Source: Mytilus trossulus
Taxonomy: Eukaryota > Mollusca > Bivalvia > Mytilida > Mytilidae
Direction: 5' to 3'
Assembly (NCBI RefSeq): GCF_036588685.1
Contig: NC_086376.1
Location: 29,115,930-29,179,929, forward strand
DNA: 64,000 nucleotides
This document shows positions 48,801 through 57,402 of the stretch, piece after piece. The position numbers and the translations under genes were made by a program. Every line of letters begins with the position of its first letter. The first letter of the stretch is position 1. The notes beneath the pieces were generated by a model. That model did not search any database and was not told the DNA's origin. It worked only from the letters and a program-made list of their open reading frames with translations.

Positions 48801-51800
48801 ATAATCCGCTTTGTGAAGAGTCAAAAATTAGTTTTATGGTTCAATAAATTCAAAATAGATAATAGCCATTCATTTAAGGAATAACAGTACTGTAGTTGAA
48901 GAGTTGCCACCGTCAATTGTAGATTTGACGGTCGCAGATGCAGTTTTACTGGCGACGCGTAGCGGAGACAGTAAAACGGAGATTTGCGACAGTCAAATCA
49001 AAATTGACGGTGGCAACTCTTCAACTACAGTACTGTTATTCCGATTCTAATGCATTTCAAAAAGAAATAATACGATTAAACTTGGAAAAATGTCTAAATT
49101 TGACAAATAGAAAAAAATCCGCGAAATGTCATGAATGATTTTGGCGCAAAAGCATCATGGATAAACGTGACGTCATACGAATGAAAACTTACAAACTGGA
49201 GGTTATTACGTTACCTGTACGCTTCAAATTCGGATAAAATAACATTAAAACGGCGAATGGGAGGAAAGTGTTGTTTTGTTTTCGATTATATAGTAGTAAT
49301 CGAACATTTGGCGATTCAATCATTTCAAAATGGTTGTTCCTCCTTAGTTACGCCTGGCCAACTGTGGATTTGAAGGCAACTTTCAGCCAATGAAAAACAA
49401 TGTTACATGCAAATTGCATTAGAATTAATATTATAACTGGATTATAAAAGATTGGAACTCATGAATTAGATTTACTGTTACATATTGGAAAAAGGTAAGT
49501 CTGAAATTGCTAAATTTTATTTTTATTTTTTATTTTTACAAGAGCATTCTCTTTCTAATGATCATGGCATGGCTGGTTTCACTCGAATTTAAGAGTTAAT
49601 TATCAAATTTTTTATCTTAGTCAGATTATACATTATAACATATAGATCGGTTGATTTTATTATACATACCTGTGATTCCAGTTTGAGAAAACTGCTACAT
49701 GAAATGCAAAGACTTGGAGGAATTGAAGAGTGTCCTGCAAATAACAATCAAATCAAAATAAAATTTGTAAACACGTCCCAGACAGAAGCTACACTATACC
49801 TTACAATGACACTAAGACAGGACGAGTATGGCCATGTTAAACTAAGTTATGCTGATGTAAGTAGCCTTTAGGTACCATTTCAATACTGTGGATTCATTTT
49901 TTGTTTTGTTGGATACCATTTTTTGTGGCTTTTGTGGGTACAGAGGAACCACAAAATTCAATTTTCAATGAATAACAAATTTTCTATAGGCTTGTATACA
50001 GAGATTGGCAAAACAATGGAATAAAATATCCATTAACATACAAGTTTTCCTGAATCCAAGAAAATTTGTACCCAGGAAAAATAAATGGATCAACAGTAGT
50101 GTTTTTATCACAACCATTTAAAAAAATTGCGGAAGATATCAGGGGGGCATTCAAAACTCATAAGTCAAAGAGAAACTGACAGTTCCTTGACAAAAACAAA
50201 GACAACATATTAACCAAACACTATATTTAAAGATAAATACTGAGCAAAATTTTCTGTATAAAACAGGGTGATCTTAGATGCTCTGGAAGGGTCAGCAATT
50301 CATGCTCAAAAACTATATATACAAATAAAGACTGAGCAACATTAACATGATTGACTCTTATAAAAAGGAGTTATGTCCCTTTGAAATATCAAATTTATGA
50401 AAAATAGCCTCATTAGCGCTCTCACAGGTACAATTCTTGTCAGATTTTTATAAAACTTATACTACTGTGGATTCATTAATATTCGTTGGATACCAATTTT
50501 CGTGGATTGCGTGGATACCGAAAAACCATGAATTTAAATGTTGAACGAATTACAAATATTCTTAAGGAATGTATGCAGACTACAAAAACCATGAAATTAA
50601 ATATCCACGAATTTGCAAGTTTTCCTCAAACCACGAAAATTTGTACCCACGAAAATAAATGAATCCACAGTATAAGTTACTACCAGTAATATCTAGGACA
50701 AGTTCTATAATGGTGAACGATTGAACTCTTTTTAAATGAGTTATCCCACTTTGGAAATATGGAATACTTGCATCACAGGGGAAATTGTAACTCTGTTCTT
50801 TTATTTTAAAAGGTGTGAGGTACAATTCTTAATTAATATTACAGGTAAATATAGAAACCTTACATTGTACAGACTTGATAGAGGAAGCAGTAAGGACAAA
50901 TGATGTTAGATCACTGATCACACAGCTTAGAGAAAGATGGAACATGTATTATCCTATCATGACAGAAATTGATCAAGTCTCAGAAAGGTCAGTTTAATGC
51001 TTGGTACTTGCTTTATCAAACATTTGAAATTCTTTACATTCATGTCTGTTTGTAATTATCTTTTTCATGATTCTATTTGGGATATCTGTCTTTGATTTCC
51101 TTACTGTTAAGTATGTATCAAATAATATTTACTAAAATAGAACCAATAGACAAAAACTCTTCTTATACACACACTGGTGAGATCATGCTAACAGGTGTGA
51201 AATTTAATTGTGAATCCAAACACTTTTTAAATAAATAATTAAGATTCCTCAAGGTTCCTCAAAAGAAATAAACTGGGGGAAAAAATCAGTATTAAAAACA
51301 AGTGGTTTTAAAACAAAAGTAAATTTCCTATCAAACTTTGTTATTATTTGTAGGAGAATAACAAAAAGACAAAATGAACACTTCATCATTGCATATCATT
51401 ATTGTATATCTGACTTTCATAGTCAAGAGAATTTTATTTAAAAGTGGTTCAGTTTAGGTTTTGTAAAGATTTAATGGATAAAATTTTATCTGAAGTTGTA
51501 TAGAGCATTTGGTGATATCAGATGAATTCTCAAGATTATATGTCCATATCCATGTATTCCAAGGGGCCTTGGTGGCCAGGTGGTCTAAGAAGTTACTACT
51601 GTTATCACTAGCCAGTCAACTCTGAGGTTGCAAGTTTGAACCCCACTTGTGCAGGTGCACTCGACTCCAATCTTAATTGACTAGGATTGTCAATTTTCCT
51701 ATTGAAGGTGTGTTTTTTTCCAGACACTCCGGTTTCCTCCACCTATAAGAACTGGAAGCAATGAAAAAGCCTGAATTGAGGTGCTTAAAAGTGACTTTAA

Positions 51801-54262
51801 AACACCAAACTATAGGCTCTTAAGAGCCTGTGTGGCTCACCTTGGTCTATGTGCATATTAAACAAAGGACACAGATAGATTCATGACAAAATTGTGTTTT
51901 GGGGATGGTGATGTGTTTGTAGATCTTACTTTACTGAACATTCTTTGTACTCACAATTTTCTCTATATATAATGAACTTGGCCCTTTAGTTACAGAGGAA
52001 AATATTTTGTAAAAAATTTACCAAATTAATGAAAATTGTTAAAAATGACTAAAGGGAAATAACTCCTTAAGGGGTCAACTGACCACTTTGGCCATTTTGA
52101 CTTATTTGTAGATCTTACTTGGCTGAACATTATTGCTGTTAACAGTTTATCTCTATCTCTATCTATAATAATATTCAAGATAATAACCCAAAACGGCAAA
52201 ATTTGAGAGCAGATAGATCTTGACCTGATAAACAATAAAACCTCATGTCAGATTTGCTCTTAATGCTTTGGTTTCAGAGTTATAAGCCAAAATCTACATT
52301 TCACCCCATGTTCTCTTTTTAGCCATGGCGGCCATCTTGGTTGGTTGGCTGAGTCACCGGACACATTTTTAAAACAAGACACCCTTATGATGAGTGTAGC
52401 AATGTTTGGTTACATATCGCCCAGTAGTTTGAGAGGAGAAGATTTTTGTTAAAATAAGGTTACATAAATTCATGAAAAATTGGTTAAAAATGACTTTAAA
52501 GGGCAATAACTCCTTCGGGGGTCACCTGACCATTTTAGTCATGTTGACTTATTTGTAGATCTTACTTTGCTGAACATTATTGCTGTTTACAGTTTCTCTC
52601 TATCTATAATTATATTCAAGATAATAACCAAATACGGCAAAATTTCCTTAAAATTACAAATTTAGGGGCAGCAACCCAACCACTGGTTCTCCAATTCATC
52701 TGAAAATTTGAAAATTTGAGAGAAGATACATTCACAATTTAACCCTTGTCAGATTTGCTCTAAATGCTTTGGTTTTTGAGATATAAGCCAAAAACTGCAT
52801 TTTACACCTGTGTTCTAATTTTAGCCATGGGGGCCATCTTGGTTGGTTGGCCGGGTCACATGACCAATTTGTAAACTAGAAACCCCAATGATGATTGTGG
52901 TTTTATTTAGTACGTAGTTTTAGGCACGTAGTTTCAAAGGAGAAGATTTTTGTAAAAGTTAATAACGACCAGGTCCAGGTGAGCTAAAAATAAATCAATC
53001 AATGTATTCCAACCTTCTATGGAAATCTTTCAAAGTCTTGATTTAGACAATTATTGTTATGTTTCATTGGACACTAATATTTCCACAAGTAACAGTTTTT
53101 GTCCCTTAATAAAGTATTTTACTTGTAGTCATGCTGTTGATTGGATTCAAGATGAAGGCCTTGTGAGAGTGTTAGTTGGTAAAGGTGGCACTATAATGTT
53201 TACATTGAAGATGCCCCCTGGTTACCCATTTAAAGGGGAGATAACTATTACAAATACCAGTGGATTACCAGCAAATGTATATGTAAAAGATTGCAAGGTA
53301 TGTTATATTTTAACTTTAATCAAACAGTCAGTAAATAAATTATTGCTTGTACCCCCTTGGTGGTTTCATTGTGGTATGCTTATCTTGTCACCTAAGGACA
53401 AGGGTTTAATTTACAATATGCTTTCAAAGAACATCATAATATTTAAAAAAAACAAAACATATTCTTTTCAATAATAGCTTTCACCAGTTTATCATTAAGG
53501 GTTCAGTGTCAAAATAATATATTGGGATAGTATGATACCTCTCGATATTCTAATAAGTCAGACCAGTAGGGAATGGTGGTCATCTTGTCTTTTATTAGTG
53601 GGGATAGGACCTTTATCGGGTCTCCGTGATTTTGTGTTTTTAAGCTCGGGATTTAGGGATTGACTTTTTCGGGATCCAGGAATTCTTCTTTTCGAATTTT
53701 GGGTTTTTAAACCCCGGATTTTGGGATTTTGTGTTTTTAAGCCTTGGATTTCGGGATCAAGACCCCTCCTATCCCCCCTCTTTTATATGCTTATGTGCAT
53801 GATTATTGAAAGTTCAGCAGTAATGTTGAAAACCTAACTGAAAGATGAAAAATAGATTAATATTATCACAGGTTTTTATATGAAGAAACTGCTTATTGCA
53901 TCAATATGCATCAATTGGTTTCTATGAAACTGTTTACTTTGGGAAAATGTAACTTGTAAGGTAGAAATATAAAACAAAATTACTAATAAAGATACTGTCA
54001 ATAATTAACTATGATATTAACTGACACCTGTCTAAATTCTAAACATGTATATTAATGGGCTTTGCTCATTGTTGAAGGCCGTACGGTGACCTATAGTTGT
54101 TAATGTCTGTGTCATTTTGGTCTTTTGTGGATAGTTGTCTCATTGGCAATCATACCGCATCTATATTTATATAAATTTATCTTTTCTTTTCAGCCACCAT
54201 CAGATATACAGACATTACAAGAATGGGTGGATTTCCTGGAAAGCAAATTTGGAAAGCCTTAA
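36782..54262 (+). CDS. Coiled-coil protein with C-terminal RWD-like modules (eleven exons, 433 aa)
   Basis: Eleven plus-strand exons with matching phases join into 433 codons: 36782-36849, 39965-40058, 43065-43179, 44491-44592, 45829-45893, 46671-46775, 48336-48532, 49682-49856, 50845-50987, 53129-53297, 54194-54262. Residues 8-15, QTKISDYF, fit the PCNA-binding PIP box (Q-x-x-I-x-x-Y-F). Residues of about 90-265 are a charged coiled coil. Residues of about 270-350 and 358-432 look like two alpha/beta modules of RWD type: strands ending in LSYAD, then a helix with LITQLRERW; then LVRVLVGKGG, FTLKMPPGYPF and a final helix LQEWVDFLESKFG. Coiled coil followed by tandem RWD is the layout of the KNL1 C-terminus and of CENP-O/P at kinetochores, and the N-terminal half weakly recalls ZWINT. 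I do not recognise the protein with certainty. Exon 1 is the least certain part. Confidence 0.7.
36971..37700. mobile_element. 730-bp element with GGTATTTAG target duplication
   Basis: The 9-bp word GGTATTTAG stands directly outside both ends (36962-36970 and 37701-37709). The terminal regions are imperfectly inverted and carry repeated TTCGCCCTAGG-type words at the left (36981-37098) and the reverse GGGCGAAC at the right (37612-37703). A 9-bp duplication suggests Mutator-like elements. There is no ORF of note, so it is non-autonomous. A smaller hairpin element is nested inside (37302-37379). Confidence 0.75.
37302..37379. mobile_element. 78-bp hairpin MITE with GCTGATTAG target duplication
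   Basis: Nearly the whole element is one hairpin: TAGTCTGAGATAACTC and GACGTCCGACGGCTGTTT at the left pair with AAACAGCGGTCGGACGTC and AGAGTAATCTCGGACTA at the right. The perfect 9-bp direct repeat GCTGATTAG flanks it (37293-37301 and 37380-37388). Confidence 0.85.
37756..38110. mobile_element. Foldback element with ~120-bp inverted ends
   Basis: AACCTTTTGACG at the left is opposed to CGTCAAAAGTTC at the right. Inside, TTTACGGGAACCTGTGTG and ATGGCGGACAAATTTGC are opposed to CACACAGGTTCCCGTAAA and ATTTGTCCACCATTACT. The ATGGCGGAC start and a GTAAGT donor inside it mimic an exon but fall in the palindromic arm and centre. Confidence 0.7.
38371..38547 (-). repeat. Right arm of ~200-bp inverted repeat
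   Basis: Reverse complement of 36183-36385 apart from the 17-bp indel and a few substitutions. It includes AACAAGACTCCGTAAATCTT and TAATCGGATTATTTCAGTCA. Confidence 0.85.
39238..39903. mobile_element. 666-bp hAT-like non-autonomous element
   Basis: Inverted ends of about 73 bp begin CAGGGGTACTACTTGTACAA and end with the reverse complement CTTGTACAAGTAGTACCCCT plus G. Subterminal copies of TTACCTATACAAGTAAA and the palindrome ACTTGTACAAGT recur. The CAGGGGT start is characteristic of hAT transposons. The flanks TTTATCAGT and TTTATCATA agree at seven bases but do not form a clean 8-bp duplication. No transposase is encoded. Confidence 0.75.
39965..40058 (+). CDS. Coiled-coil/RWD-like gene, exon 2
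   Basis: 94 nt after a long T tract and TTTTTTAG, ending before GTAAGA. It encodes LLEEHTTKKILDTPNENELS then NLSEQLMELQM, and ends in phase 0. It lies only 61 bp downstream of a hAT-like insertion. Confidence 0.8.
40241..40327. repeat. Palindromic element with 21-bp arms
   Basis: GATTATCATTGGTCATCTCA is answered by TGAGATGATCAATGATAATC about 50 bp later. This may be the core of a small foldback element in intron 2 of the coiled-coil/RWD-like gene. Confidence 0.65.
40674..41345 (-). mobile_element. Retroelement 3' region
   Basis: This continues without a break from the reverse-transcriptase-like ORF at 41357-41740 on the minus strand. Its distal part is the dispersed family also found at 33179-33440 and 44748-45060. 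The whole unit of about 1.07 kb would be a 5'-truncated retroelement inserted in intron 2. Confidence 0.6.
41357..41740 (-). pseudogene. 5'-truncated retroelement ORF, reverse-transcriptase C-terminal region
   Basis: A 127-codon frame with PSYGVYISQLVRFARVCNNV, CITEKLLHQGFQYHKLVKIF, YHRYKEIIRKY and SGISHPIFYGNILYKAQKC. The blocks recur in the broken copy at 32800-33115. From memory this is the C-terminal part of an abundant bivalve LINE-like reverse transcriptase; the catalytic domain is absent, so the copy is dead. Confidence 0.6.
42337..42937. mobile_element. Candidate 600-bp element with AAGGTGG termini
   Basis: TTAAGGTGGCTTGGG at the left faces TTGCAACCACCTTGA at the right, a short imperfect inverted repeat. 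The interior is AT-rich and noncoding, with a GGGGGTCGCGGACCATTTAA word. The ends are weak, so boundaries are approximate. Confidence 0.45.
43065..43179 (+). CDS. Coiled-coil/RWD-like gene, exon 3
   Basis: 115 nt between TTTTCAG and GTATAC. It encodes IKPELKVNCTSEEKKLLFYQ and YLIQDQDTWPTEQQEQEI, and ends in phase 1. Confidence 0.85.
43181..43252. repeat. TATACATATTTA microsatellite
   Basis: About six imperfect 12-bp units of TATACATATTTA immediately downstream of the donor of exon 3. Confidence 0.8.
43298..43391. mobile_element. 94-bp hairpin MITE
   Basis: AGTTTCACAAAAATTTACGA and CTAAGATTGATCGTAAG face CTTACGACCAATCTTAG and TTGTAAGCTTTTTTGTGAAA. Arms of about 38 bp with a 19-bp loop. No clear target duplication. 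Confidence 0.75.
44306..44468. mobile_element. 163-bp palindromic MITE
   Basis: Arms of about 60 bp: ATAGATTATTACATAG, TTATCGAATTTATTCAATCT and CAATAGTTAAATTAT face the reverse at 44407-44467. The centre has AGTCCTCGCCGAGGCTCGTA. It ends about 25 bp upstream of exon 4, so it abuts the branch-point region. Confidence 0.8.
44491..44592 (+). CDS. Coiled-coil/RWD-like gene, exon 4
   Basis: 102 nt between TTTTATTAG and GTAAAG. It encodes the helix VKQYKETAQKCSEIKGKIME followed by ERLQIDELLEVAEG. It starts about 25 bp after a 163-bp palindromic element. Confidence 0.85.
44748..45060 (+). repeat. Retroelement-tail dispersed repeat
   Basis: Third copy of the GAGACAACAACCCGACC and TCATACAAGACTAACAAAGG family, ending near GGCGCAAACATGCAGCAGGG. 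Noncoding, in intron 4 of the coiled-coil/RWD-like gene. Confidence 0.65.
45829..45893 (+). CDS. Coiled-coil/RWD-like gene, exon 5
   Basis: 65 nt between ATATTTAG and GTATTT. It encodes HNLLLKNIEDLENKISEVEE plus K, a clear heptad pattern. Confidence 0.8.
46410..46620. mobile_element. MITE with TACTGTGGATTCATT termini, copy 1
   Basis: TTACTGTGGATTCATTATAG at the left faces ATAAATGAATCCACAGTA at the right. Internal inverted words TTGGATACCAATTTTTGTGG and CCACAAAAATTGGTATCC. About 211 bp. Confidence 0.85.
46671..46775 (+). CDS. Coiled-coil/RWD-like gene, exon 6
   Basis: 105 nt (35 codons, phase 0 both sides) between TTATTTTTAG and GTCTGT. It encodes LTQAEQIKNQYEDRMKAFGG and the following TCSVEGTIEEVKIKK. 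Confidence 0.8.
48336..48532 (+). CDS. Coiled-coil/RWD-like gene, exon 7
   Basis: 197 nt between TTTTTTCCAG and GTATGA. The longest coiled-coil exon, with REQIDKLDKEIQNGRKTQEA and MIKQIQNYRDLVQTVSRRMK. The donor AA/GTATGA is weaker than the others, but the phase (AA + T = Asn) joins correctly to exon 8. Confidence 0.85.
48732..48874. mobile_element. 143-bp palindromic element
   Basis: Inner arms AACCATAAAACTAATTTTTG and ACTCTTCACA match their reverse complements exactly. The outer arms (TTAATGAACGGCAATAA against TAGCCATTCATTTA) are imperfect. It directly precedes another foldback. Confidence 0.75.
48878..49042. mobile_element. 165-bp foldback element
   Basis: GGAATAACAGTACTGTAGTT, GAAGAGTTGCCACCGTCAA and the following GATTTGACGGTCGCAGAT are mirrored almost perfectly by the right half ending ACTACAGTACTGTTATTCC. 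The loop contains GCGACGCGTAGCGG. The G+C is well above the surroundings. Confidence 0.85.
49043..49426. mobile_element. Candidate ~380-bp element with ATTCTAATGCA termini
   Basis: GATTCTAATGCATTTC at the left faces AAATTGCATTAGAATTAAT at the right. The interior has higher G+C than its surroundings and no coding frame. It lies immediately beside the 165-bp foldback. Confidence 0.5.
49682..49856 (+). CDS. Coiled-coil/RWD-like gene, exon 8
   Basis: 175 nt between GATTCCAG and GTAAGT. It encodes LRKLLHEMQRLGGIEECPAN, the end of the coiled coil, then the strands IKIKFVNTS and ATLYLTMTLRQDEYGHVKLS, the start of the first RWD-like module. Confidence 0.88.
49884..50098. mobile_element. MITE with TACTGTGGATTCATT termini, copy 2
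   Basis: Same family as 46410-46620 but more diverged (right end TAAATGGATCAACAGTA). It begins 28 bp after the donor of exon 8. Confidence 0.8.
50463..50672. mobile_element. MITE with TACTGTGGATTCATT termini, copy 3
   Basis: Well-preserved third copy in the same intron as copy 2: TACTGTGGATTCATTAATAT at the left and ATAAATGAATCCACAGTA at the right. Confidence 0.85.
50845..50987 (+). CDS. Coiled-coil/RWD-like gene, exon 9
   Basis: 143 nt between ATTACAG and GTCAGT. It encodes VNIETLHCTDLIEEAVRTND followed by the helix VRSLITQLRERWNMYYPIMT, closing the first RWD-like module. Confidence 0.88.
51563..51815 (+). mobile_element. tRNA-derived SINE with A and B boxes
   Basis: TGGCCAGGTGGTCTAAG matches a tRNA A box region (about 51572-51588), and GGTTGCAAGTTTGAACCCC holds a B box (AGTTTGAACCC, 51633-51643). 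A non-tRNA body follows with CACTCCGGTTTCCTCCACC and the end AAAACACCAAACTATA. It would be transcribed by RNA polymerase III if intact. Confidence 0.75.
52022..52990. repeat. Two tandem ~450-bp dispersed-repeat units
   Basis: Units at about 52022-52445 and 52472-52950 share AATAACTCCTT, TTTATCTC/TTTCTCTC words, GATTTGCTCTAAATGCTTTG, TTAGCCATGGGGGCCATCTT-type text and GGAGAAGATTTTTGT. Noncoding, in the intron before exon 10. Confidence 0.7.
53129..53297 (+). CDS. Coiled-coil/RWD-like gene, exon 10
   Basis: 169 nt between ACTTGTAG and GTATGT. It encodes LVRVLVGKGGTIMFTLKMPP and GYPFKGEITITNTSGLPANV, strands of the second RWD-like module with the P-P-G-Y-P turn typical of RWD/UBC-like folds. 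Confidence 0.88.
53596..53785. repeat. CCCGAGCTTAAAA-type repeat, copy 2 (reverse)
   Basis: Inverted relative of 35105-35300, with TTTTTAAGCTCGGGATTTAG and TTTTTAAGCCTTGGATTTCG repeated inside. Confidence 0.6.
54056..54165 (+). repeat. TTGTCTCATTGGCAATCATA-family repeat beside exon 11
   Basis: A clean copy (GGGCTTTGCTCATTGTTGAA, GCCGTACGGTGACCTATAG, TTGTCTCATTGGCAATCATA) ending only about 30 bp before the acceptor of the last exon. Confidence 0.8.
54194..54262 (+). CDS. Coiled-coil/RWD-like gene, exon 11 and stop
   Basis: 69 nt after TTCTTTTCAG, encoding PPSDIQTLQEWVDFLESKFG, K, P and TAA. AATAAA hexamers at 54443-54448 and 54624-54629 are candidate polyadenylation signals. Confidence 0.88.
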   Translation, partial: PPSDIQTLQEWVDFLESKFGKP

Positions 54263-54442
54263 AACTTTAGCTCATATAATTTGTAAATACTATTATCAAT
54301 ACATGTATAAAAGATAAAAGTTGTTTTTTTGTCTGCCCATAAGATGAAACTTTAGCTTACCTGGGTATGAGCAAGATGTGCTTTTACCATCACTTTTGGT
54401 CTGTCTTCAGACTGTCTGTCAGTTAAAATTTTACATTTGAAA

Positions 54443-54448
54443 AATAAA
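54443..54448 (+). terminator. Candidate polyadenylation signal AATAAA
   Basis: AATAAA about 180 nt after the stop codon of the coiled-coil/RWD-like gene. A second hexamer at 54624-54629 could serve instead. Neither is confirmed by transcripts. Confidence 0.45.
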
Positions 54449-54649
54449 GTATACCTTAACAAAACTATTGTATATAGTATCTGAGAAATTGACTTGACTA
54501 TGAAAGTAAAGAATTTTTTTATATATTTCATTTCTAAGTTGTTTTTACTATTTCGTTGATTGTATTTGTATTTTGTATGTATTTACCTCTTGTTTCACAT
54601 GTCAATGTGACGCAGTGTTTTTAAATAAAGCATATTGATAACATTAACC

Positions 54650-54840
54650 AATGAAAAAAGAATATGAGATAAAGTTCAGTTGAACCTTGCCAGACACACT
54701 TTTACACCCAACAATCAATCCATAGACTAGATTTAGTGGTGAACTACTGCTTGTAGTATCAAAAACAGACTACCATGAAAACTTGATCTCTGATCAATGA
54801 AGTGAGGTCAGATGACGCCTGATGAAAAACATTGTATGGA
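54650..54840. repeat. ~150-bp GTCAGATGACGCCTGATG-type repeat
   Basis: Contains AGTTGAACCTTGCCAGACAC and TGAGGTCAGATGACGCCTGA, related to the tandem units at 61250-61740. Confidence 0.5.
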
Positions 54841-55264
54841 TGCTGCTAATCAAATAAAGTTATCCTATTACTCTAAGGGAAAAAATCAAAAAACAAAAAA
54901 CATTTCATAACAGATCTGCAAACATGGTATCCAAGCATCCAGGTCTTCTACCAGGTGATCTGTTTACACACTTATTTGTGAACCCAATTGTACCTTTCCG
55001 TAGATTGACCTGATAGTTACCTGTCCATTTAAACTTTAGGCAGTTATAGTGTCCCATTGAACAAATACAATAGGTATTGTTCTCTGTGTAGTTTATTTAC
55101 TCAGACCTTTAAATTTCTTGTAAGAGAAATATATCACTCATTTATAGAATTTTTGAAATACTAATGCTTTTCTACCTCAGGCATAGATTACCTTAGCTGG
55201 ATTTGGCAAAACTTTTAGGAATTTTGGTCCTCAATGCTTTTCAACTTCGTACTTTATTTGGCTT

Positions 55265-55375
55265 TTTTAACTTTTTTGGTTTTGGGCATCACTGATGAGT
55301 CTTTTGTAGACGAGACGCATGTCCGGCGTATATACAAAATTTAGTCCTGGTATCTACGATGAGTTTATTTATTAA
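55265..55375. repeat. Mussel-type GACGAGACGCATGTCCGGCG repeat fragment
   Basis: GGGCATCACTGATGAGTCTT, AGACGAGACGCATGTCCGGC and CCTGGTATCTACGATGAGT follow in the order I recall from many mussel sequences. The assignment is from memory. Confidence 0.6.
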
Positions 55376-55427
55376 TCTACCTCAGTAAAAAAAAAATTAT
55401 CTGCTAAATGGATAGAAATAGTGGGGT

Positions 55428-56410
55428 GACTTAGTTTAACATAGGACCCTATGGGAAATGCATACAAATGACTTCTTTTAGAGAACCACTGAATGGAATT
55501 AAACCAAACATATCATGATTGTACCTTATGAGGTGCTGACCAAGTGTTGTAACTTTGTAGCCGATCCATCATCCTGGCTGCCAGTGGGGGTGGACTTAGG
55601 TTTAACATAGGACCGTATGGGAAATACATACAAATGTCTTCTTATAGAGAACCACTGAATGGAATAAAAATAGCATTAATAAAATAAGTAGACAGCTCTT
55701 TCACAAGCAAAAAACCCCTACCTGAACCACTGAATGGCATGAAACCAAGCATAGTATGAATGTTCCTTATGAGATGCTGACCAAGTGTTGTTACTTTGTA
55801 GCCGATCCATCATCCAAGATGGCTGCAAGTGGGGGGGGACTTAGTTTAACATAGGATCCTATAGGAAATACATGTATACAAATTTATTCTTTAAGAGAAC
55901 CACTGAATGGAATGAAACCAAACAAAGCATGAATGTTCCTTATGAAATGTTGACCAAGTTTGGTTACTTTGTAGCTGATCCATCATCTAACATGGTTGCC
56001 AGTTGGGGGACTTAGTTTAACATAGGCTTCTATGGGAAATACATATAAATGTCTTCTTTTAGAGAACCACTGAATGGAATGAAACCAAACATAGCATGAA
56101 TGTTCCTATGAGATGTTGACCAAGTTTTGTTACTTTGTAGCAGAGCCATCATCCAAGATGGCTGTTAGCGAGGGACTTAGGTTAACATAGGATCCTAAGG
56201 GAAATGCATACAAAAGTCTTCTTCTAGAGAACCAATGAATGGAATGAAACCAAACATAACATGAATGTTCCTTATGAGGTGCTGACCAAGCGTTGGAACT
56301 TTGTAGCATATCCATCATCCATCAAGATGACTGCAAGCAGGGGACTTAGTTTAACATAGGACCCCATGAGAAATACATACAAATGTCTTCTTTTAGAAAA
56401 CCACAGAATC
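55428..56410. repeat. Six tandem ~168-bp units
   Basis: GACTTAGTTTAACATAGG recurs at 55428, 55593, 55838, 56009, 56174 and 56343, giving spacings of 165, 245, 171, 165 and 169 bp. The 245-bp unit carries an extra segment of about 80 bp. Each unit has GAGAACCACTGAATGGAAT, a GATGCTGACCAAGT-type word and CCGATCCATCATCC. Units differ by many substitutions, so the array is old. Confidence 0.85.
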
Positions 56411-57402
56411 GAATGCAATATTAAACCAAATTTTATCTTTTTTTATATGATTTCAAAAACCCAAGTAGAGTCAGGTGAGCAGGTCAAAATTTAATTACAG
56501 ACTAACCTTAATGTTGTTATGGGAATGAAGAATCAATATGTCTTGCTTCCAAGACATAAATATTTCAGACTTGACCAAAAACTAAATGGCTTGACTCATT
56601 AGATTGACCAAATGCACAAAAAGCAAGTAACATTAAGCTAAAATACACAAAAGTGCTGATTTAAGAGTATTCACAGTGACTGAAATCTAATTCAAAACCA
56701 ATACCAACTAATAAACTTATCATGTACATGTTCCACTTTAAGGTAGAGTGCTGTTCCCAGTAAATTTATAAAAGTTAAAAAGATTTTGCAAGTAAACTGT
56801 TGGCAAGAAGGATTAGCCTGTGTGATATATGTTACATTGCCTCATTGATTATTTTCAGGGTGAGGTCAGTTTTCCAGTATAAAATCATGCATCATAGGTT
56901 AATAATCATATTTGCCATATGGGTTTGTTGTGTGGAGCATAAACTTCTTTTTCATGGAATAAGAACTGTACCTCAATTTTACAATCCAGTGGTCAGATTT
57001 AATTTTTCATACTGAGGGCAGTACCATTATCATTTGAAAGGGCCAAAACATATATTGTCAAACTCGTCAAAAATAATATTGATGTAAAAAGTCAAATCAC
57101 AAAAATACTGAACTCCAAAGAAAATTCAAAACAAGAGTCCTTAATCAAATGGCAAAATCAAAAGCTTAAACATATGAAATGAATGTACAACAACTGACTT
57201 GTGATACAGACATTTTATTAAGTAGAAAATGGTGGATAAAACCTGGTTTAATAGCTAGTTAACCCATACTACTTGCAGACCAATAAGTATCAAACTAATC
57301 CTCAATAGGTTGATGTTCTTTGACATAAAGCTCATCAACTTAAATGAGAAATCTTTACCATTACAATAAATTCTATCGAAATCTGAGGAGAATGTCATAC
57401 AA

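Noticed and set aside
51563..51660. A functional tRNA gene
   Set aside because: The A and B boxes are present but the cloverleaf cannot be completed, and a SINE body follows.
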